Positions 49,556 to 59,004 of a stretch of 64,000 bases of DNA are shown here, in pieces. This DNA comes from Aerococcus sp. Group 1 (GTDB lineage: Bacteria; Bacillota; Bacilli; Lactobacillales; Aerococcaceae). The notes below the pieces were generated by a model, which worked only from the letters and a program-made list of their open reading frames with translations, had not been told where the DNA came from and did no database searches. The stretch is from positions 1,860,001-1,924,000 of the forward strand of contig NC_015278.1 in the NCBI RefSeq assembly GCF_000193205.1, read 5' to 3'. The translations under genes were made by a program, and so were the position numbers. How positions within the stretch are numbered: the stretch's first letter is position 1; every line of letters begins with the position of its first letter.

Positions 49556-52519
49556 TTAGCTATCCACCTCTTGGTCCTCTCTATTTCTATTATAATGATC
49601 AATTTCCCTAATCGTTTCCTCCATACAACCCAGATTTTTGTATAAGTCTCTATCACCAATAATATAGAATTTCTTCTTAGCACGTGTGGCAGCAACGTTT
49701 ATAATATTGGGTTCAGAGACTGCCCAACTTGCTGCCCCCTTGGAATTTTCGTCACAGCCCATAACCAGGTAAACAATATCCGCTTCTTTCCCTTGAAAAG
49801 TATGGACCGTCCCGATATTAGTACATTTTCCATTGGCAAAACGAGCAAATTCAACCTCCCGCTGACGAAGCAGGGCAATCAACTGATTAGCTACATTCTT
49901 AAAGGGGCTAATCACATAAATCTGTTTACTGTCAACTCCTTCCACATCAAGCTTATTTTGGATTTCTTCTTTAAGTCGTTGGCCTTGTTCTTTAACGTAT
50001 TTATTCACTGCCTTCCCCTTCACATCAAGCCATTGCCCCAGACCTTGATTATCGTCCGGTAGTACCATCATATTGTCATAAGCAATAGCGTTCGAAATCG
50101 AAAACATAGGATCGGCACAACGGCGATGAACCCAAAGTGGGATTCCGATCCAAGCATCAGGATCATGCTTATTAGAGGAATAGCCGTATTGACTTGCCTG
50201 GTCAGCGAGAACTTGGACTGAACTATTATCTGACAAATAATCCCTGGCAGAGACTTGATACCAATCGCTGACCTCGGTTAAGATCGCATTTTCAATGGGA
50301 AGAACGGGTTTAATCTGCTTAGGGTCCCCGACCGCAATAAATTTATGGCAGCGGAATAAGGCACCCAAAGCGGATTGAGGGGTAGCCTGTCCCGCTTCAT
50401 CACAAATCACGTAACCCAATTCATCCACCCACATATCAGACATCATGCGACTGAAACTCGCAAATGTTGAGCTAATCACTGGGATAGCCATGTTGATCCA
50501 ATACCACGCTGCCTTCTTAGCCTCAGAATTTTTACGGTATTTCTTATAACGTCCCCGCCATATTTCTACCGCCGCCTTCAAATTCCCCTGATTTTCCTTT
50601 AAAAACTGCTTCCGAACCCTTAATGCTAAAATAAACAGGTTCGTTTGTTTACGCCGATAGGCCTCATCAAACCAGGGCGAAGCTTTCTGTAATTCGCGAT
50701 AATTATCTGCATGATCATAAACATCCAGTGGATTCACCAATTTGCCATATGCTTGAGATTTCTCGTAGTTGGTTTTATCCGTTTTTAGCTTGGTAATCGC
50801 TTTGTCTATTGCCTTTAAACTTTGTTTCTTAGCCTCTAAGTCTTGCAGCTTCACTGCATTGGATTCATATTCCGGGCGCAAGTGGGCTAAGTCATGCTCA
50901 GCTTGGCGGTACTTTTTCCTCAAAAATAGCCGGTTAATCAAAGAATGATAATCAGCTTCTTTCCTCTTAATAAGGTCTGCCTGATCTTTGACTAGCTTTT
51001 GATACTGTGTTGTTTCCTGGTCAAGTTGGGCGAGTAATTGAGGATTTTCTTGCTTTTCTAATTGGGCTAATTGACGGACTGTTTTCTTATAAGCTAAGTA
51101 AGATTCGGCTGCTTTCTGGATAAGCTCTTGTTCAGCTTTTAAGTCTTGGTAAGCCTGGTTAAAATCCTGATAGGCTCTGCGGTCATCTTTTTGTTCACTT
51201 AAAGCGTCCGCCACCTGGCTTACCTTATCCAGCATGGCCTTGATATTAGCAAACTTACCACCCTCACTTGACAATAATCCCCAAAATTCTGGAGACGATT
51301 TCCCCTCATTAGCGATCTCCGTATAGTAATTTAAGTCTTTTAATTTTTCTTTGTATTCATCTACTTCGACCTTATCCACTTGGATCCACTCATTGACAAT
51401 ATTTTGAACTGCCCCATTATTGGAGCTCACTACCATAATGCCCTTCTTGGTGAGGTCTTGCGATAACTTATCCATTCGACGGCCTGGGTCATATTCAACC
51501 GTTTTTTCTAAGCTTTGTCCCCGGCAAATCGATCGGGCCTGTTGCACAATGATGTCCGCCACGACATCCTGGAGGAGGGTAGTTTTGCCAGTTCCTGGAG
51601 GGCCATTGACGGATTGGATGGCCAAATCTTCCTGGTCCATCCTGGTCAGTAGATTGACTGATACTTGTTGCATCAGCGATAGGGAATATTTTCCCAAGAA
51701 CCTGCCCATAGGAAAATTCTTTGGCATTAAGATTTCTTGCAAGGCTTCGGGGTTGAAGCTAGATGAAGTTTTAGAGCTATCAAGATTAACTTCCGCTTGA
51801 CTCCCTTGTAAATAAGTCTTTAATACTGGACTACTTTTATAAAGCTGGTACCTAATCGCCTTATCCAAGTCTTCAGCAAAGAAAGAATGCAAATTTACGC
51901 CTTCACTTGTTAAATTATCCACAAACTTGTAGCGACAGTATTCAAGTGTTTGGACCCCTCTGTGGTGAAAATAAGTCATCAGCGCTTGGTTAAATTGCTT
52001 CGCTGACAGTGGATCTTCTGACTCAAATAATTGGCTTAATTTGTTCTTCTCAGCAGTCTCAAACTCTCTAAAACCTCCCTTACCATCCGCTGTCTTCAGG
52101 CGCTTAATTTTATCGGGATAAAGATAGCCACTAAAAGAGTAAAAGAATTGATTGGGAATAAAGGCTAAATCCTTATCGAAACAGAGCATAAAGCTAAATT
52201 TATTGCCATAGTTGGTTTCTGCTTCTAAGAAGGAGTTAAGATTGAAGTACTTTCTAAACTGATCAATGAGCACTTTAAAATCAAAGATCTCTCCATAGAT
52301 AATAATCCCAGCATTTTTAGGCAGCTTTTTATCTCGTTTTTTCTGGGCTTGATTTTTTAATTCATCTTTAAAGAGCTGATAATAATCCACCTGGTTAACT
52401 GCCTGACTATCAAAGGTCAACAGTTTTCTATCTTTCAGGTTGATGTCACCCTCAGACAAACGCTCTAGCATCAACCAGGCGCTAAGTATCTGTTCAGGTG
52501 TATTTTGGGCTTGGTCCAT
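49556..52519 (-). CDS. Large Upf1-like superfamily 1 helicase
   Basis: 987 residues. The start is ATG 52519 after GGAGGG; the upstream frame is dropped. N-terminal 300 residues are unrecognised. Then motif I SVNGPPGTGKTTLLQDVVAD (about 320), motif Ia-like IMVVSSNNGAVQNIVNEWI, a long coiled-coil insertion (about 445-640), motif II LGYVICDEAGQATPQSALGA, motif III AVGDPKQIKPVLP, and C-terminal motifs V-VI TVHTFQGKEADIVYLV and NIINVAATRAKKKFYIIGD. No nuclease domain is visible. This resembles AAA_11/AAA_12 helicases, some of which act in phage defence; here no defence partner is adjacent, so function is open. Confidence 0.85.
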   Translation of the reverse strand: MDQAQNTPEQILSAWLMLERLSEGDINLKDRKLLTFDSQAVNQVDYYQLFKDELKNQAQKKRDKKLPKNAGIIIYGEIFDFKVLIDQFRKYFNLNSFLEAETNYGNKFSFMLCFDKDLAFIPNQFFYSFSGYLYPDKIKRLKTADGKGGFREFETAEKNKLSQLFESEDPLSAKQFNQALMTYFHHRGVQTLEYCRYKFVDNLTSEGVNLHSFFAEDLDKAIRYQLYKSSPVLKTYLQGSQAEVNLDSSKTSSSFNPEALQEILMPKNFPMGRFLGKYSLSLMQQVSVNLLTRMDQEDLAIQSVNGPPGTGKTTLLQDVVADIIVQQARSICRGQSLEKTVEYDPGRRMDKLSQDLTKKGIMVVSSNNGAVQNIVNEWIQVDKVEVDEYKEKLKDLNYYTEIANEGKSSPEFWGLLSSEGGKFANIKAMLDKVSQVADALSEQKDDRRAYQDFNQAYQDLKAEQELIQKAAESYLAYKKTVRQLAQLEKQENPQLLAQLDQETTQYQKLVKDQADLIKRKEADYHSLINRLFLRKKYRQAEHDLAHLRPEYESNAVKLQDLEAKKQSLKAIDKAITKLKTDKTNYEKSQAYGKLVNPLDVYDHADNYRELQKASPWFDEAYRRKQTNLFILALRVRKQFLKENQGNLKAAVEIWRGRYKKYRKNSEAKKAAWYWINMAIPVISSTFASFSRMMSDMWVDELGYVICDEAGQATPQSALGALFRCHKFIAVGDPKQIKPVLPIENAILTEVSDWYQVSARDYLSDNSSVQVLADQASQYGYSSNKHDPDAWIGIPLWVHRRCADPMFSISNAIAYDNMMVLPDDNQGLGQWLDVKGKAVNKYVKEQGQRLKEEIQNKLDVEGVDSKQIYVISPFKNVANQLIALLRQREVEFARFANGKCTNIGTVHTFQGKEADIVYLVMGCDENSKGAASWAVSEPNIINVAATRAKKKFYIIGDRDLYKNLGCMEETIREIDHYNRNREDQEVDS

Positions 52520-52625
52520 ATCTTGCCCTCCTCTTCTAGGTTTACTACTAAGGCTATTATACTTCATGATTATGCCAAGGCCTATACAAACACTTTTATT
52601 GTATAATTAAAATATTTTCAGCATA

Positions 52626-52652
52626 CAAAAAAGCCCCTCTGCAGGAGCTTCA
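52626..52652 (-). terminator. Short terminator
   Basis: On the minus strand AGCTCCT and AGGGGCT pair with one mismatch around GCAG and are followed by TTTTTT, downstream of the glycine-rich gene. Confidence 0.55.
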
Positions 52653-52692
52653 CCTAGTTATGATCAGTCTGATCGGCTTAAGGACCTAGGCC

Positions 52693-52965
52693 TTAATAAT
52701 TCACCCCAATAGCTGTGCCGATACACAGACCTTTACCAATCCCTAGTGGCATATTGTCAAAAAGGGCACCAAAACAAGCACCAACCCCTAAGCCTAGAGC
52801 GATCCCAATGCCAATATGGTCATCGGCTCCTTTTTCCTTACTGCTGTTTTTTTGATCTGGGGATGGGGACTTCTTTTTCGCTTGACTTATCCCATAAAAC
52901 GCTAACCCAGTAACTACTACTAAGATGACAATAATGGCAATTATTCTGATAGCTGTAATTTCCAT
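52693..52965 (-). CDS. Small single-pass protein with glycine-zipper tail
   Basis: 90 residues. One membrane helix (ITAIRIIAIIVILVVVTGLA) is followed by a charged linker (KKKSPSPDQKNSSKEKGADD) and a Gly-rich stretch (GIGIALGLGVGACFGALFD, then LGIGKGLCIGTAIG) with G-x-x-x-G spacing that could insert in a membrane. AAGGAG lies nine bases upstream of the ATG. Similar short proteins exist widely without known function. Confidence 0.7.
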   Translation of the reverse strand: MEITAIRIIAIIVILVVVTGLAFYGISQAKKKSPSPDQKNSSKEKGADDHIGIGIALGLGVGACFGALFDNMPLGIGKGLCIGTAIGVNY

Positions 52966-53205
52966 AGCTAAATCTCTCCTTATTTAATGAGTCATTTAAA
53001 ACTTTCAATGACAGTATAGTCACAAATAATTGACATGTCAACTATAAATGACATAACTTTAATAAATGATGCCTTGTTTCCAAAAAATCATAATTTATTA
53101 AACGATTCTAATTGCTTGTTAACTAACGAACAATATAGCTTTTTTATATCGCGGCTCTATGGTAAGGCTTTCATTGTTTGTATACTTCATGATAAAATAC
53201 TATTT

Positions 53206-53220
53206 AAATAATAATTATTT
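53206..53220 (+). promoter_or_regulatory. Fur-box-like 7-1-7 palindrome before the iron transporter
   Basis: AAATAATAATTATTT is a perfect 7-1-7 inverted repeat matching the Firmicute Fur core TGATAATNATTATCA at 5 of 7 positions per half. It lies 18 bases before the gene at 53238 and just after a possible promoter (TTGTTT 53174-53179, TACTAT 53198-53203). Iron repression is inferred. Confidence 0.55.
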
Positions 53221-53237
53221 GAGACAAGGAGATTAAT

Positions 53238-54272
53238 ATGAAGAAGAAACTACAAATTACTTTAGCTGCCTTAACTTCCTTAGCCCTCTTAGCGGCTTGT
53301 TCAAACGGTGGCAATAGTAAGGATAAACAGGCGGATTCTTCACAACAAAGCGAAGAAGTGTCTAGCCAAGAGTCACAAGCAGAAGCCCCCAAAGAAAACG
53401 AAGATTCTGTTAAAAAATCCGATTGGAGCGAAGAACAACCGGCCTTAGTAGCGGGTACCCTATCCCTAGCTGAAATGACCGATGCTTTAGAGATTCCTCT
53501 GGTTGGCGTTACCTCGCACGCCCCCGACCAATTGCCTGAAGACTATCGTGACCTCCCCAAAGTGGGTAGCGGCCCTAAGATCGATTTAGAAACCTTGGCG
53601 GCTACTGAAGCGGACTACTACTTGAACAATAAGAAACTAGAAGCCATGACCCGCCAACAAGTAGAAGGCGCTGGGGTTGAACCGGTTTACTTTGACTATA
53701 CTCGTTACGACGATGTCAAACAAACCCTCCTAGACATTGGTAAATTAGCTGGCCGCCAAGACAAGGCCCAAAACATTGTTGATGATATCAATGCCAAAGA
53801 AGAAGAAGTCTTAAAAGGTACCGAAGACCTTAAAGGTAAAACTTTCGTAATTATCTTTAACTCCGAAGAAGGTAGTTCCGTGGCATCTGACGATAGCTAC
53901 CTGGCTTCTATTTTAGAAAAATTAGGCCTGAAAAATATTGCGGATGAATCCCTAGAATCAGGTAGTAATGTGATTACTGACGGTAGTCTGGTTAACTTCA
54001 GCTCGGAGGCCATTATCGATGCTGATCCGGATTACATTATCAGCTATTCGCTCTCCAATGTCTTTAACTTAAAGAATAAGGGAACTGCCGACGAAAACAC
54101 TTCCCAAGAACAAATCGAAGCAGAATTACAAAAACCAATTTGGCAAGAAACTAAGGCGGGTAAAAATAACCACATCATCTCCCTAACTTCTAATGACATT
54201 AGTATCAATGGTGGCTTAGGCTTAGCCGATGACCTTGCTCTCGTTAAGAAAGCCCTATTAGGAGAAGAGTAG
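53238..54272 (+). CDS. Iron-complex (heme or siderophore) ABC transporter substrate-binding lipoprotein
   Basis: 344 residues. Signal and lipobox LALLAAC-S (about residues 13-19), a Ser/Glu/Gln-rich linker to about 60, then a type III (helical backbone) binding protein: ALVAGTLSLAEMTDALEIPL, VGVTSHAPDQLPEDYRDLPK, VGSGPKIDLETLAATEADYY and a C-terminal lobe ending LGLADDLALVKKALLG. The LP..YKdLP..G pattern is like IsdE/FecB proteins. First gene of a four-gene unit with the FecCD permease, ATPase and PAS protein. Ligand not assignable by eye. Confidence 0.88.
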   Translation: MKKKLQITLAALTSLALLAACSNGGNSKDKQADSSQQSEEVSSQESQAEAPKENEDSVKKSDWSEEQPALVAGTLSLAEMTDALEIPLVGVTSHAPDQLPEDYRDLPKVGSGPKIDLETLAATEADYYLNNKKLEAMTRQQVEGAGVEPVYFDYTRYDDVKQTLLDIGKLAGRQDKAQNIVDDINAKEEEVLKGTEDLKGKTFVIIFNSEEGSSVASDDSYLASILEKLGLKNIADESLESGSNVITDGSLVNFSSEAIIDADPDYIISYSLSNVFNLKNKGTADENTSQEQIEAELQKPIWQETKAGKNNHIISLTSNDISINGGLGLADDLALVKKALLGEE

Positions 54273-54273
54273 G

Positions 54274-55263
54274 GTGGTCAAACGAAGCGGTAGTCGCTGG
54301 CTACTCTTTCTATTTTTGCTGGTGGTGCTGGCAATCTTTGCTCTGATTGGTATGCGTCTAGGTAGCATTCCGGTTTCTTTGGAAGATATATTATCCTCCT
54401 TCACTAGCCAAGCCACTAAGCGAGGACAGATCCTCTGGAGCATCCGCTATCCCAGGATCGTCATCACCCTCTTAGCTGGCTTGAACCTAGGCCTATCAGG
54501 ATTACTCATCCAAAGCGTGCTCAAAAATCCCATTACCGATAGCAATATCTTAGGGATTAATGCTGGGGCCAGTTTACTGGCGGTAGTAATTTTGATTCTC
54601 TTTCCAGAGCAGACGGCCCTGGTACCTTTCTTCGCCTTTATTGGTGGGGTTGGTGCCTTCCTTTTAGTAGGTCTCCTCGCTTTTCAATCAGCCTATTCGT
54701 CAGTTCGCATTGTCCTGACGGGGTTAGCCATCCGCTCGGTATTGGGTGGTTTACAAAGTGTTATCGTTACTATGAATAGTGACCGCCTCCATGGGGCCAT
54801 TCTCTGGCTCAACGGCAACCTGAGTGGGCATAGCTGGCAGGATATCTTCCTGCTCTTCCTCTATGCCCTCCCAGCTTATCTTTGTCTGATCTTCATTCAT
54901 CCCAAGATGGACTTACTGCAATTAGAAGATGGACTGATTCATTCTTTAGGTTATCCACCTAAACGGGTTGCCTTAACGGTTGCCCTCGTTGGTGTCTACC
55001 TGGCTGCCATTACAGTTTCCTTCGTGGGTATGATCGGTTTCGTGGGCTTAATCATTCCCCATGTTGCCCGTTTATTGGTCGGTGGGAAACATAGTCGCCT
55101 GATCCCCTTTACTGGCATCCTGGGAGCAATTCTTTTGATACTAGCCGATACCCTATCACGGACAGTGATTGCACCCTTGGAAATCCCTATCGGAACCACC
55201 ATGTCCCTCATTGGAGGACCTTTCTTCCTCTACCTACTTTACCGTCAATCGACTCGGAGGTGA
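54274..55263 (+). CDS. FecCD-family permease
   Basis: 329 residues and about nine membrane helices. RYPRIVITLLAGLNLGLSGL, NPITDSNILGINAGASLLAV and GMIGFVGLIIPHVARLLVGG are hallmark FecCD/BtuC segments, the last being the ATPase-coupling region. Starts at GTG (54274), two bases after the binding-protein stop, with GGAG eight bases upstream. It probably works as a homodimer, since only one permease gene is present. Confidence 0.92.
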   Translation: MVKRSGSRWLLFLFLLVVLAIFALIGMRLGSIPVSLEDILSSFTSQATKRGQILWSIRYPRIVITLLAGLNLGLSGLLIQSVLKNPITDSNILGINAGASLLAVVILILFPEQTALVPFFAFIGGVGAFLLVGLLAFQSAYSSVRIVLTGLAIRSVLGGLQSVIVTMNSDRLHGAILWLNGNLSGHSWQDIFLLFLYALPAYLCLIFIHPKMDLLQLEDGLIHSLGYPPKRVALTVALVGVYLAAITVSFVGMIGFVGLIIPHVARLLVGGKHSRLIPFTGILGAILLILADTLSRTVIAPLEIPIGTTMSLIGGPFFLYLLYRQSTRR

Positions 55264-55269
55264 TGGACG

Positions 55270-56043
55270 ATCTTATTAAGTGCCAAAGATATCAGCTATT
55301 CTTATGGACGACAGTCTGACTTTCACTTGAGTCATATTTCCTTGGATATTCAAGCAGGAAGCATTACCGGCTTAATCGGTCCTAACGGGTCGGGCAAGAC
55401 TACCCTCTTTGACTGCTTGAATGGGCGCAAGGATTTAGAAAGTGGTCAAGTCATTTTTGAAGGGAAAGACTTGCGTAATATCCCCTTAAAAGAACGCGCT
55501 AAAAAAATAGCCGTGGTCCAACAAAGCCACCGCAGCCCGCTCTTACTCTCTGTTTTTGATATTGTTAGCCTGGGGAGGAGCCCCTACCAATCCTGGCTAG
55601 ACCACGGTTCCAAGGAGGACCAAGAAATTGTCAAGCAAGTAATCGACTTGGTCGGCTTAAGCAACTATCGCCATAAGCAAATTCAGGAGCTCTCTGGCGG
55701 CCAAAGGCAGTTAGTCTGGCTGGCCCTAGCCTTGGCCCAAGAGCCGGACCTCCTCTTTCTCGATGAACCGACAACCTACCTAGATATCCGCAACCAAATT
55801 CAATTTCTTGACCTCATTAGTCGACTGAATGAAGAAAAGGGGCTGACGGTAGTCATGATCCTCCATGACCTCAACCAGGTCTTACGCTACTGCGACTATA
55901 GCTACCTGCTCTCTGAGGGGCTCTTAATAGCCGGGGGAAAACCCGCCGAGGTCCTCAGCGAGTCCACCATTGAAAAAGTCTACCAAGTCCATTCTGACCG
56001 TCTCCACCACCCCAAAGGTCACTTTGTTTTAGACTTTTACTAG
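55270..56043 (+). CDS. Iron-complex ABC transporter ATPase (start unresolved)
   Basis: Core: Walker A GLIGPNGSGKTTLFDCLNGR, signature ELSGGQRQLVW, Walker B DLLFLDEPTTYLD and switch His ILHDLNQ, so FecE/FepC type. The in-frame sequence before the first standard start (TTG 55327) reads LLSAKDISYSYGRQSDFHL, clearly the normal first strand and aromatic A-loop. No ATG/GTG/TTG exists in that frame between the stop at 55261 and 55327. The best-spaced codon after GGAGG is ATC at 55270. ATG 55263, which overlaps the permease stop, would work only if one A near 55278 were extra. Either a rare start or a frameshift. Confidence 0.8.
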   Translation: MLLSAKDISYSYGRQSDFHLSHISLDIQAGSITGLIGPNGSGKTTLFDCLNGRKDLESGQVIFEGKDLRNIPLKERAKKIAVVQQSHRSPLLLSVFDIVSLGRSPYQSWLDHGSKEDQEIVKQVIDLVGLSNYRHKQIQELSGGQRQLVWLALALAQEPDLLFLDEPTTYLDIRNQIQFLDLISRLNEEKGLTVVMILHDLNQVLRYCDYSYLLSEGLLIAGGKPAEVLSESTIEKVYQVHSDRLHHPKGHFVLDFY

Positions 56044-56068
56044 CCATTTAAGAAAGGAAGGCCAAGCA

Positions 56069-57286
56069 TTGAAATATACAGACCTTGAAGATCTTAAAGT
56101 AGAACATCCCGTGGAAAGCCCGATCACTGACATCGACCGTTCCCTAGATAACTGGGTAGAAATTGCCGCCGAGAAAACCCAGGCAGCCCGTGGCAGTGAT
56201 ACTGTCAAGCTCGACTGCGGGGTATTAAGCGTTGACCAAATTAACCGGCTCTTGGCGAATATTGACCATGAGGTAACCACCTGCGACGCCAACAACCAAT
56301 ACCTCTTCTACAACCGTCACAAGCCCAAAGAAGACATGGTGGCCAAACGGAATCCCGAAGCGGTAGGCGAGGCCCTCTTCAACATACATCCCGAAAGAGT
56401 GGCTGAAAGTGTCGCCAAACTCATCTATGAAATGCGCACCCACCAAGTCCCTCGGGTGGTCTTGCGTTCCAATTGGTCTGAAACGGAGCGCTTTGTGACC
56501 CATAACCATCGGGCCTTCTATAACCCTGATGGGACTTACGAAGGCACCATGGAATGGGTCCAAGATAACTTACCTATTGTTGACTATTATTGTCAGATGA
56601 CCGGCCAGGAGATGGTCGATGACGAGGCTGCTGATCCTAAGTCTAAGCCCCAAGTCATCCTAGACAGTCGCTCCTCCCGCTTTGTTGATAAGAAGTTCGA
56701 TGACTGGACCCAAGGATCACAATCACCCCACCGTCTGGAAAGCCAAATCTACCCAGATAATAACTACTTAGACCAAGAAGTAGAAACTAACAATCCAGCA
56801 ACAGACTCTGATTATGTCTGCTTAGACCGCGGTATTCTCACAGTTTCTCACTTGAACCATTTCTTAAAGCAGATCCCTGTGGAAGTAGCTTACTATGACC
56901 AGGACGACCGCCTGCTCTATTTCAACTATAAGAATGACGTCGATGAAATGCTCAACCCCAAAACCGTGACCTCTGTAGGACTAGACATTAACAATAACTA
57001 TCCAGAAACGGAACATGAAACCGTCAAAAATATCCTAGATAGTCTCAAATCTAAGCAGAAGACCAGTGAGAAAATTTTTATTCCCTCCACCTCTCCTGGA
57101 GAATGGATAATCGCTACTTTCAAAGGGATTTATGACACTGCCGGCAACTATATCGGCTGTGTAGAATACTGTCATAATATCCTCCCCTATGTCAACCAAG
57201 TCTTAGAAACTTGGGGTAAGAAATTAGTGGACAAACCCGGTCAAGAAGCCGTTTGGCCCAAGGCCAGAGGTCAGTACCAAACTTAG
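56069..57286 (+). CDS. Tandem PAS-domain protein linked to the iron transporter
   Basis: 405 residues starting at TTG (56069) eight bases after AAGGAAGG. It contains two related PAS_10-type domains (about residues 48-175 and 250-385). First: LDCGVLSVDQINRLLANIDH, CDANNQYLFYNRHK, FYNPDGTYEGTMEWVQDNLP. Second: LDRGILTVSHLNHFLKQIPV, YDQDDRLLYFNYK, YDTAGNYIGCVEYCHNILPY. No kinase, GGDEF or DNA-binding part. DUF438-like PAS proteins in lactic acid bacteria have this core. It may bind heme or flavin and report iron/redox status, or help heme handling; this is inference from its place in the iron operon. Confidence 0.75.
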   Translation: MKYTDLEDLKVEHPVESPITDIDRSLDNWVEIAAEKTQAARGSDTVKLDCGVLSVDQINRLLANIDHEVTTCDANNQYLFYNRHKPKEDMVAKRNPEAVGEALFNIHPERVAESVAKLIYEMRTHQVPRVVLRSNWSETERFVTHNHRAFYNPDGTYEGTMEWVQDNLPIVDYYCQMTGQEMVDDEAADPKSKPQVILDSRSSRFVDKKFDDWTQGSQSPHRLESQIYPDNNYLDQEVETNNPATDSDYVCLDRGILTVSHLNHFLKQIPVEVAYYDQDDRLLYFNYKNDVDEMLNPKTVTSVGLDINNNYPETEHETVKNILDSLKSKQKTSEKIFIPSTSPGEWIIATFKGIYDTAGNYIGCVEYCHNILPYVNQVLETWGKKLVDKPGQEAVWPKARGQYQT

Positions 57287-57337
57287 TTAAACAAGGTAAT
57301 TTCTCGCAAACAGAAAAAACGCAAATTCTAAAAGAAA

Positions 57338-57386
57338 AAGAGAATCTACAAATTACTTAAGATGATTTGTAGATTCTCTTATTTTA
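57338..57386 (+). terminator. Strong terminator, 16-base stem
   Basis: AAGAGAATCTACAAAT (57338-57353) pairs exactly with ATTTGTAGATTCTCTT (57365-57380), then a T-rich tail. The remaining 150 bases to 57537 hold no gene. Confidence 0.9.
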
Positions 57387-57536
57387 TACCTTTAATTACT
57401 ATATTTTTTACATTATTGGTAATGAAGATTAAGCAAAAAGCTCAGCTTTAGCCTTAGTTTTCACTCTGTGTAAAAAAGTTACTTTAGAGTAAAAATGTTC
57501 CTTATATGAATAATGTTAATGACTGATACTATTCTT

Positions 57537-58991
57537 CTAATCAAGAAATCTGGCTTTCTCACTCAAGTTTTCTGCTAAAATTTCCTTACCTTGCTGTCCT
57601 TCAAAGCGCCGTCCCCAACCAGTCAAGATTGAAATCAAGAAGGCTAAAAAGAGGTTGTAGCTGTGAAAAAGATAAGGAGCAATTTGAGTAACGGATAAGG
57701 GAGCAACGAATTCGTAACCCTGCGTTAATTGCGAGCCGACAAAAATAAAAACAGAAAGAAAAGGAACGGCTACACCTAAACCATTAGCAAAACCATCCAA
57801 TAAGTTGGCCCTTCGATAGGGATGGAGCTGACAGGCTTGGCCTAGCTCATTCTGTACCTTACCAAAAGTTGTCATTGAAGCTGAGGAAACCCCACCAAAT
57901 AAAATAGTTGTTAATGTAATACCTAACATCATAGCCAATTCTGTTCCTGAAACAGTCTGACAGAGCTTAGATTGTCTAATCTGATCAGTCAATTGTTGTA
58001 AAGCCCCTGAAGCATTCAAGACACCCATGATGCCATAAACCGATAAAACCAAGAGACAAGTTCCCATCATGCCCTCAATACCTTTAGTAAGAAAACCTGT
58101 CAGTGCGCCATCCTGGCTAGTCAAGATATCGCTAACTTGGAGCGCACCCGTTAATAATCCCACCACACAACCAGAAAGCAAGCCTACTAAAATAGCTAAG
58201 TAAAGATTACGCTTACGAATCGAAATGATTAGCATCAAAATTACCGGAATCAACATATAGAGCGAACGCACATGTTCAGCTCCAGGCACTACCGAGCCAG
58301 CCTGTAAGATTCCACCTCCACCAAATAAAATAAAGAGGACAAAGGACAATCCACCCGCAATTAAAGCATAAGGTAAGCGGGTCCTGACCACACCTCCAAT
58401 ATCACAACTCTGCTTAGAATACCGATAGTGCTGGGTGCCTGCAGAAATAATGGTCGTATCTGAAATAGGGGCTAGATTATCCCCAAAAATCCCTCCAGAA
58501 AGGATAGCGCCAGCTAGGGCAGCTGGATGGGCGCCTAACAAGATACCTGCTGGATAGAAAATAGGAAAACAGGTAAAGAAAGAGCCAATGGAAGAGCCTG
58601 TTGCGGTGGCAATGATTGAGACAAAGAGAAAGGTCATTGCTGTATAAAGACCTCCCTTTACCCCCATAAGCTGGGCAAGATAGACAAAACCAGCTGAAAG
58701 ATTAGCAGTCTTAATCATCTGGGAAAAAATCCCAATTGTCATCAGTAAAATAACTACTGGCACGGCTTCTCTAGCCCCTTCATAAACAGACTCCCAATAC
58801 TCTGTTGCCTGTTTGGGTTTAACAAAGATTGACCCCGCCAGTAAGCCTAAGATAGCTCCCATGGCTAATGCATGCATTTCAAAGGCCTTTAAAATCACAA
58901 AGAAAAGGACACAAAAAACTAAGAAAATTATCAAGGGGAGGTAGGCCATTAAATAGCCTCCTCTGAACGTTAGAGTTTGTTTATCTTTCAT
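57537..58991 (-). CDS. NhaC-family antiporter or amino-acid transporter
   Basis: 484 residues, about 12 helices. MTIGIFSQMIKTANLSAGFV, IATATGSSIGSFFTCFPIFY, ILSGGIFGDNLAPISDTTII (family GD..SP.SDTT motif) and LFGGVSSASMTTFGKVQNEL mark the NhaC superfamily. Some NhaC-type carriers under T-box control have been predicted to carry amino acids rather than to be Na+/H+ antiporters. This gene is third in the T-box-led unit (TIGR04076, aldo/keto reductase, NhaC), with GGAGG eight bases upstream. Confidence 0.85.
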   Translation of the reverse strand: MKDKQTLTFRGGYLMAYLPLIIFLVFCVLFFVILKAFEMHALAMGAILGLLAGSIFVKPKQATEYWESVYEGAREAVPVVILLMTIGIFSQMIKTANLSAGFVYLAQLMGVKGGLYTAMTFLFVSIIATATGSSIGSFFTCFPIFYPAGILLGAHPAALAGAILSGGIFGDNLAPISDTTIISAGTQHYRYSKQSCDIGGVVRTRLPYALIAGGLSFVLFILFGGGGILQAGSVVPGAEHVRSLYMLIPVILMLIISIRKRNLYLAILVGLLSGCVVGLLTGALQVSDILTSQDGALTGFLTKGIEGMMGTCLLVLSVYGIMGVLNASGALQQLTDQIRQSKLCQTVSGTELAMMLGITLTTILFGGVSSASMTTFGKVQNELGQACQLHPYRRANLLDGFANGLGVAVPFLSVFIFVGSQLTQGYEFVAPLSVTQIAPYLFHSYNLFLAFLISILTGWGRRFEGQQGKEILAENLSEKARFLD

Positions 58992-59004
58992 TTATTTAGC
59001 CTCC

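Noticed and set aside
49501..49695. Overlapping minus-strand frame at the helicase 3' end, as a possible frameshifted C-terminus
   Set aside because: The helicase frame already ends normally after motif VI; the other frame has no homology character.
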